Source: Trematomus loennbergii
Taxonomy: Eukaryota; Chordata; Actinopteri; Perciformes; Nototheniidae
Reading direction: 5' to 3'
Assembly (NCBI GenBank): GCA_012861695.1
Contig: JAAOOA010000097.1
Span: 593,501 to 657,500 of the forward strand
DNA length: 64,000 nt
Part shown: positions 58,690-64,000 of the stretch, one piece after another
How positions within the stretch are numbered: position 1 is the first letter of the stretch
How the letters are laid out: the number at the start of each line of letters is the position of its first letter
The notes under the pieces: model-generated
Seen by the model: only the letters and a program-made list of their open reading frames with translations
What the model was told of the DNA's origin: nothing
Database searches by the model: none
Translations under genes and position numbers: made by a program

Positions 58690-59340
58690 CTATCGCTGAT
58701 GACGCCAGGGATCAAGAGTTTAAACGTTGTTACTGTACTGTTACTAAGTTTCTTTACTGCGATCATTAAATAACAGGTTAGACTAGAAAAGGCATTTCCT
58801 GCTGAAAAATGCAGAGAAAGCTGAATATTTGAATAGCTGAATGGTGACTGTAGGTGTAGTGATCAGTGAAAGGAGAGGGTTTCATGTGAAAAGTTTTTGT
58901 CACTCCTCGCCCTCAACAGCCTTTTTTTCAAATTCTATACTTAAATGTTTTTATTTTTCAACCTAAGAGATGTCTTCCTACATTTTCATCAACAAATGAG
59001 TGTAGAGTTTGGGACTTATGGCAGGTTTAACATTTTTTTTTTAGGCGAATTTCAAGCTCTCCTCACTCTGTTTTGAGATCAAAGCACTCTAGACTTAACG
59101 AGCTGCACAATACACACTAATGTTAAAATCTGAAGAAGGCCTCTTTACCTTAAGATTCTAAATGAGTGCATTACAGAAACAATGAAAATATGGTCGACAA
59201 TACAAAATACATTTAATATATCACTGATGACGCCAGGGATCAAGAGTTTAAACTGTGTTACTGTACTGTTACTAAGTTTCTTTACTGCGATTAAAGAACA
59301 GGTTAGATGATCAGATAACATAAAAACTGAATCCTCTTCA
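58690..59340. repeat. Local duplicated intron module in NLR copy 2
   Basis: The segment GATGACGCCAGGGATCAAGA with its downstream GTTACTGTACTGTTACTAAG occurs at about 58697 and again at about 59227. The flanks of the two N-terminal repeat exons (ATCCTCTTCAGGTCAG) are also repeated, so exon and intron were duplicated together. Confidence 0.8.
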
Positions 59341-59341
59341 G

Positions 59342-61074
59342 GGGCCTCATTTATAAAGGGATATACGCTCAAAAAATGGCGTACGCCAGTTTCTACGCAA
59401 TGTTTGCAATTTATAAAATACTAACTTGACGGGAAAATGTGCGGTCCTCCACGCAAACTCTAACCCATGCGTACGCACTAAGCACACACAACGGGAGAGA
59501 CGAGAAACTGCGACACCGTTGGCAGAAGGAAGAATGGAGAGAAATATGTGGAAATAATACCATAAATAAAATGTTACCTCTCATTTATCAAATATGAAGA
59601 ATTCATTTTCAAACATTGATTAAAGCCAATCTTAAAATGATTAAACAAACGCCGTTTGAGACTCCTCAGTGCACACAAAAACATAACTTGGAGAAATAAA
59701 TAAATACGGATATGTTATTTAAAACCACCTCGAATATGTTGTGTTCATGTTATGAAATATTTTCTCATAAATGATGCGGTAAGCAGGAGGACAGAATTAC
59801 GTCTAAACTGACGCCGTTTTGCATTTCTATAGGTTGTAGATACGAGCATGGTTTTATATACTATCACGTTTAATCGGTTTTATGCCGTTTGCCAAGACTT
59901 GATAAGTCGCTCAAAAACACAGGAGGTATGGAAACTAAGAACACCATATATTGGATAATTGTACAGCTGATTTAACACAACACATTTGTTTTATTTCATT
60001 TAAGTGGTGGGTAGAGTTGTTGAGGTGGCGTTGAGACACACATGGACACTGCCTCAAGTTGAAGAAACAGTACTCAAGACTGGCTATCCGCCGCAACTTT
60101 TTCAGCCTGCGTGTGGTCGACTTGTGGAATGATCTGCCAGAAAGCGTTGTCACATCCAAGACGGTTAACTGTCTCAAGTCCCGCCTCGACTATTACTGGT
60201 CAAACATCACCTTCACTTTGGACTATGTGACTGTTGCCAGCATCCATAGTATATAAGAACAGTGATCTACTTATTTATGAGCGACTAAAAGGCCTTAGGC
60301 CTACTACAGCCGTATCCTATTGATTGATTGATTGATGGTGCAGTGGAGCCGCTGCGCACAGCTGATCGGCAGCTGGAACACAAACCACGTTTGTAAACAA
60401 AGCCCCAACTGTTTTACATGCATGTGCTAACCCAGCTTAATTGCACTCGGTTCGGTTTACTATAATTTCTAAAAAGGGAAGAACATTACGTTACATCTGA
60501 GGTAGGCTATCCTGTGCGTCTGGTGACGGGCCACCTCGGTGTGCAACTAGCCTATATACGTTTCTGTGATTAAAAAAGCTTGCATGGTCTAAAATCAATT
60601 ATCGATAATAACTTTTAACAGTAGTAGGCTACAACAAAGTAAATTAAATAGCAATATTAATTATCATTTAATACTATGGCCACCAAACAAAATGTTTTGC
60701 CTTGTCTCTACTTCTCCGACAAGGATTTCAACTTCAGTTATTGAAGTTTCTTTTCTTGCCTCTTTTTTCTGTCTTTGCCATGTTCGTTTTTGCCTGAAAT
60801 CGGTTGATGAATATTCATTATGGGCGTATCAATGACTATTTATGGGCAAATATGGGTGTGACGGGAAGCCCGCAAAAGCTGCGCCGCATTTCGAGTTGAT
60901 TGTGATTTATAAAGGGAAACAGGCGTAGGAAGTGCCGTACGCACTTCCCTCGCCGGTACGCAATGTTTTGTGAATCGGAAAATGTCGGAACATTTCTGTA
61001 CCTATTTTTTTGCTTTGTACTACGTAAGCAACCTTCCCACGTGAATCCTACGCAAGGCGTTATAAATGAGGCCC
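59342..61074 (-). mobile_element. Harbinger-like element, inverted relative to 31856-33144
   Basis: Ends GGGCCTCATTTATAA and TTATAAATGAGGCCC with perfect CAG duplications at 59339-59341 and 61075-61077. The uninterrupted site CTCTTCAGGTCAGG survives in unit 1 (about 40832-40845). A LINE 3' fragment is inserted at about 60003-60335. Confidence 0.87.
60003..60335 (+). pseudogene. LINE 3' fragment nested in the Harbinger-like element
   Basis: The open frame 60059-60256 encodes SRLAIRRNFFSLRVVDLWND then LPESVVTSKTVNCLKSRLDY, the very C-terminus of a LINE ORF2. It is followed by a (TTGA)n tail at 60320-60336. The copy at 31856-33144 lacks this insert. Confidence 0.8.
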
Positions 61075-61102
61075 CAGGTCAGTTTACAGCAGAAACTCTT
61101 AC

Positions 61103-61257
61103 TTTGTGTCTGAGGGTCCAGGTTCATTACTGAAGTTTAGAGGTTGATCTCTAGACCAGTCACTCTTCAGAGACAGACAGCTGGAGACTGAAGATGTGTC
61201 CTCTTCCTCATCTTTTAAACCACTCATCTTCCCAGTCTGAGAGATAAACCAGTGACA
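61103..61257 (-). pseudogene. NLR copy 2, first coding exon (MSG repeat)
   Basis: ATG at 61227-61225. Encodes MSGLKDEEEDTSSVSSC then LSLKSDWSRDQPLNFSNEPG and PSDTK, ending in phase 2 at donor GTAAGA. Intact, unlike copy 1. A (GT)n tract precedes the acceptor, and a Harbinger-like element begins 28 bp past the donor. Confidence 0.87.
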
Positions 61258-61266
61258 CTGGAGACA

Positions 61267-61370
<104 letters not shown>

Positions 61371-61547
61371 TTTAGTCTGGCTTTTATCTAGTGTGTGTTA
61401 ACTTCTTAAACTTGCACTGTATCTTTTCTTCCTGAGGAGCCCCTAAGGACAAACGTTGACCTTATTACTAATACATTATACTTGTATACATACACATAAT
61501 GACTGTTTGATGGTTATGATTAGAAAATAACCCAAAGCAGTGTTGAC

Positions 61548-61585
61548 CTTGATGAAGCTGGCGTTGATGTAATCAGAGTCAGTGT
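61548..61585 (-). other. Possible isolated exon resembling protein tyrosine phosphatase
   Basis: Acceptor CTCACTGCAG and donor GTCAAC bracket 38 bp whose frame reads TDSDYINASFIK. DYINASFI is a conserved motif of the classical PTP domain. It lies upstream of the NLR copy 2 MSG exon with a (GT)n tract before the acceptor. A 63-bp candidate exon at 62082-62144 does not join in the PTP frame, and no other PTP motif was found. It may be a captured exon or chance. Confidence 0.3.
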
Positions 61586-61599
61586 CTGCAGTGAGGAGA

Positions 61600-61722
<123 letters not shown>

Positions 61723-62613
61723 TTTTATTACTGAAATGAAGAGCTTCATCTATTTTATATACACACTTTAATGAGGCCAATTGAGCAGATAGTATTACAC
61801 TGGAAAACTAGAACAAACCTTTTTAGTGAAAAAATAATGAAGATTGTTTAGAAAATTCAGCAGTTTTATTTAAAAAGCATGACACCTTTTTGTGCTGATT
61901 TTATATGAATATTTGAATGACATTTTAGCTGAAGCCACTCTCACAAAATCACAAGTGTAAAAATGTAAAAAAGTTGCAAAAACAACACACTTGTTTACTC
62001 CTGTTAGCCACAGATCAACACACACACATGCTGTGTATCATCATATTATTTAATGTAATGTAATATATGTCGGTCTGTTACCTGCTGGTATGTTAGGGTC
62101 AGAGCTCTGATCACCACGTGTTCATTAGGATGTGTCTCCCCCTGCTGGAAACACACAGGAACAACACGTGGTAAATACACACAATATGTTCTCAGTTAAT
62201 GAACATTCTCTAAAGCTTCACTTCATTAAATGCTTTAATATTACCAGTGGCCGACTGTAACTAAGTATATTTCCTCAAGTACTGTACGTTGTTTTTGTTT
62301 AATCCAATACATCTCAGAGGGAAAAATTGCACTTATTACTGACTACATTTATCGAACCCACATGGTTTCATCTAAATAACAAATGATCATTCTTTCATTA
62401 CAAATACAATGTTGGAGACATGTCTAGAAAGGGAAAACAGATTTATGTTTTAGAAATCATTTGCTTCTTTCCACCCGAGATTTACCTGGTGACCTTTGGA
62501 GGGGCCCGACCCTTAGGTTGAGAACCTCTGGACTAAACTATCAAACTTTATATTAAGGAGTAAAAAAGCTGCTCTAAGATTAAAGCGTTTGTATTAATAA
62601 TGTCAGTAATTAT

Positions 62614-62614
<1 letters not shown>

Positions 62615-62698
<84 letters not shown>
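62615..62698. repeat. (CA)n microsatellite
   Basis: About 84 bp, ending exactly where the Charlie-like element starts. Confidence 0.95.
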
Positions 62699-62699
<1 letters not shown>

Positions 62700-63094
62700 A
62701 GGGGTGTCAAACTCAATTTCATCGCGGGCCACATTAGAATGATGGTTGCACTCAAAGGGTGGTAACTTAAAGACTATATAAATATACATAGATAAATATA
62801 TATAATATATATAAAATAATGTATTATTTTACAATATTTCCTCTGCATTAGATTATTATCAGATAGGGTAATAACTTCATAATTAACTACGTCTGAAAGC
62901 AGAAGTCGAGGGCACATAATGACAAGTCTCTTCAGTGCGCATCTCACAAAATGAGATGCGTTGTGGGACATGAGTTTATGGGCAACGTGCTCCTGTAAAG
63001 CAGCACGTAACCTTATAATAAACGTATTATATTATTTGCAAGCTCTTGTGGGCCACATAAAATGAAGTGGCGGGCTGTGAGTTTGACACCCCTG
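62699..63094. mobile_element. Charlie-like hAT MITE, unit-2 specific
   Basis: Ends CAGGGGTGTCAAACTCA and TGAGTTTGACACCCCTG with GCGGGCCACAT subterminal motifs. The left target duplication is obscured by the (CA)n tract; the right flank is ATCTAAAC. Absent at the matching place in unit 1 (about 41176). Confidence 0.85.
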
Positions 63095-63346
63095 ATCTAA
63101 ACCATCATAATAATAAACTTGGTTAAAATACATCAAATCAGTCAGACTTCAGACAGGCCGCTCCCCATTTTGACTGCTCTGGGCTGTCACATGTTATGTT
63201 GCTTTGATGAATCAGAAAACAGGAAATAAAACAAGTTTACAACACTTGTAGAAGTCTCATTGGACTCTAGGACGCTGTTGTTCTGACATCCAGTAAAACA
63301 GAGTAAATAATGTGTTAGAAAGCAGAGCCTGGTGTTAACACTCACC

Positions 63347-64000
63347 CTGTTGTCCTCCTGCTCCGTCGAGCTGTAAAAAATGGCGTTTGGCACTCTGACA
63401 AGTCTGACTTCATACTTTCATTTCAACTTCCCTCCCTCCCTGTCTGCAGCCCCCCCCCCTTCTCTGTTTCATAACCAGCCTTATCAGCTGAACAAGTTCA
63501 CATATGTTCAGTGAGATACAATAAAGCTAAAAACAAGCTCAACAAAGTTATTGAAATAAATATATTAAAACCACAGTGTGAAAATAAACCAGTACAAGTA
63601 AACATGCTGTCTTCAAAACCTCACTTAAGTTAAAGTGTGTAGGTATTTAAGTACTCTAGTGTTAACATCACATTAAATTGTTCCCTATTATATATATATA
63701 TATTTTTGTTTCTGGTAATAACCCTGCTGCATGTATTGCATATATTACTGTATTTTTCCCAGAATATGAATGGCGTTTTTTGTTTTTACTGGTACCAGGG
63801 AGCCATTGCATGTTCAAATTCAGACTGTTTGCAGTCAGTATAGAAACCTTGTCCGATCTAGACAGATTAACGTACAGATAAAAAGATACATTATATTTAA
63901 ATGTTTTTTGAGTGCAGTACTTGAGTAAATGTACTTGTAATCCTTGACCACTAGAGGTCGGTGTTACATCAGTTTCTGCATTTAATCACAAACATCCATA
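63347..64000. other. NLR copy 2 exon 1 upstream region and flank
   Basis: Contains exon 1 sequence next to the donor at 63346. Conserved with unit 1 to about 63650, then with 13256-13360. The last 100 bp carry an ACTTGAGTAAATGTACTTG repeat end. No further gene seen. Confidence 0.5.

Overview
The window is eukaryotic and looks like a percomorph teleost fish. It has no operons and is dense in fish-type transposons: hAT, Ty3/gypsy, L2-like LINEs, Harbinger-like and TTAA-flanked MITEs, long (CA)n tracts and ACTTGAGTA minisatellites. The only host gene family recognised with confidence is the fish NLR-C (FISNA-NACHT-LRR) family, written as introns and exons on the minus strand. No intact single-copy housekeeping gene and no RNA gene was recognised.

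Layout. 0-19.3 kb is a nested transposon graveyard. A hAT element (2046-7202) encodes a broken zf-TTF/ZMYM1-like transposase and carries a second hAT (3118-5196). It is followed by a ZBED-type hAT remnant (7436-8300), an L2-like LINE fragment split by a MITE (8716-9957), a decayed THAP-domain pseudogene (9967-10800), a short relic of an NLR 5' region (12.6-13.44 kb) and a Ty3/gypsy element (13441-18360) lodged at the edge of a solo LTR (18365-18780).

19.3-63.65 kb is a tandem segmental duplication. Unit 1 runs from about 19318 to 42453 and unit 2 from about 42454 to 63650, each carrying one minus-strand NLR gene copy. The exon order, 5' to 3', is: non-coding exon 1; a short N-terminal exon beginning MSG; in unit 2 a second exon of that repeat family; a C3HC4 RING exon; one large FISNA-NACHT exon; three or four LRR exons of about 174 bp; and a possible 44-bp exon. 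Both copies look like pseudogenes. They share one frameshift after the NACHT core, and each has its own further frameshifts.

The two units act as a natural comparison of filled and empty insertion sites. Missing from unit 2 at the matching position are a Charlie-like hAT (19477-23920), a solo LTR (30568-31056), a Harbinger-like element (31856-33144), a MITE (34831-35527) and a TTAA MITE (41689-42175). Private to unit 2 are a LINE (48030-52324) that itself carries a BED-finger hAT (50075-50865), and a second Harbinger-like element (59342-61074). The duplication junction is visible at about 42454: a truncated MITE joins unit sequence across a short ATATTT microhomology.

Nothing here is a clearly new biochemical system. 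The most informative structures are the duplicated RING-FISNA-NACHT-LRR pseudogenes with datable lesions, a fold-back element whose arms contain opposed 38-bp minisatellite arrays, and a second long inverted repeat (about 0.6-kb arms) inside the Charlie-like element.
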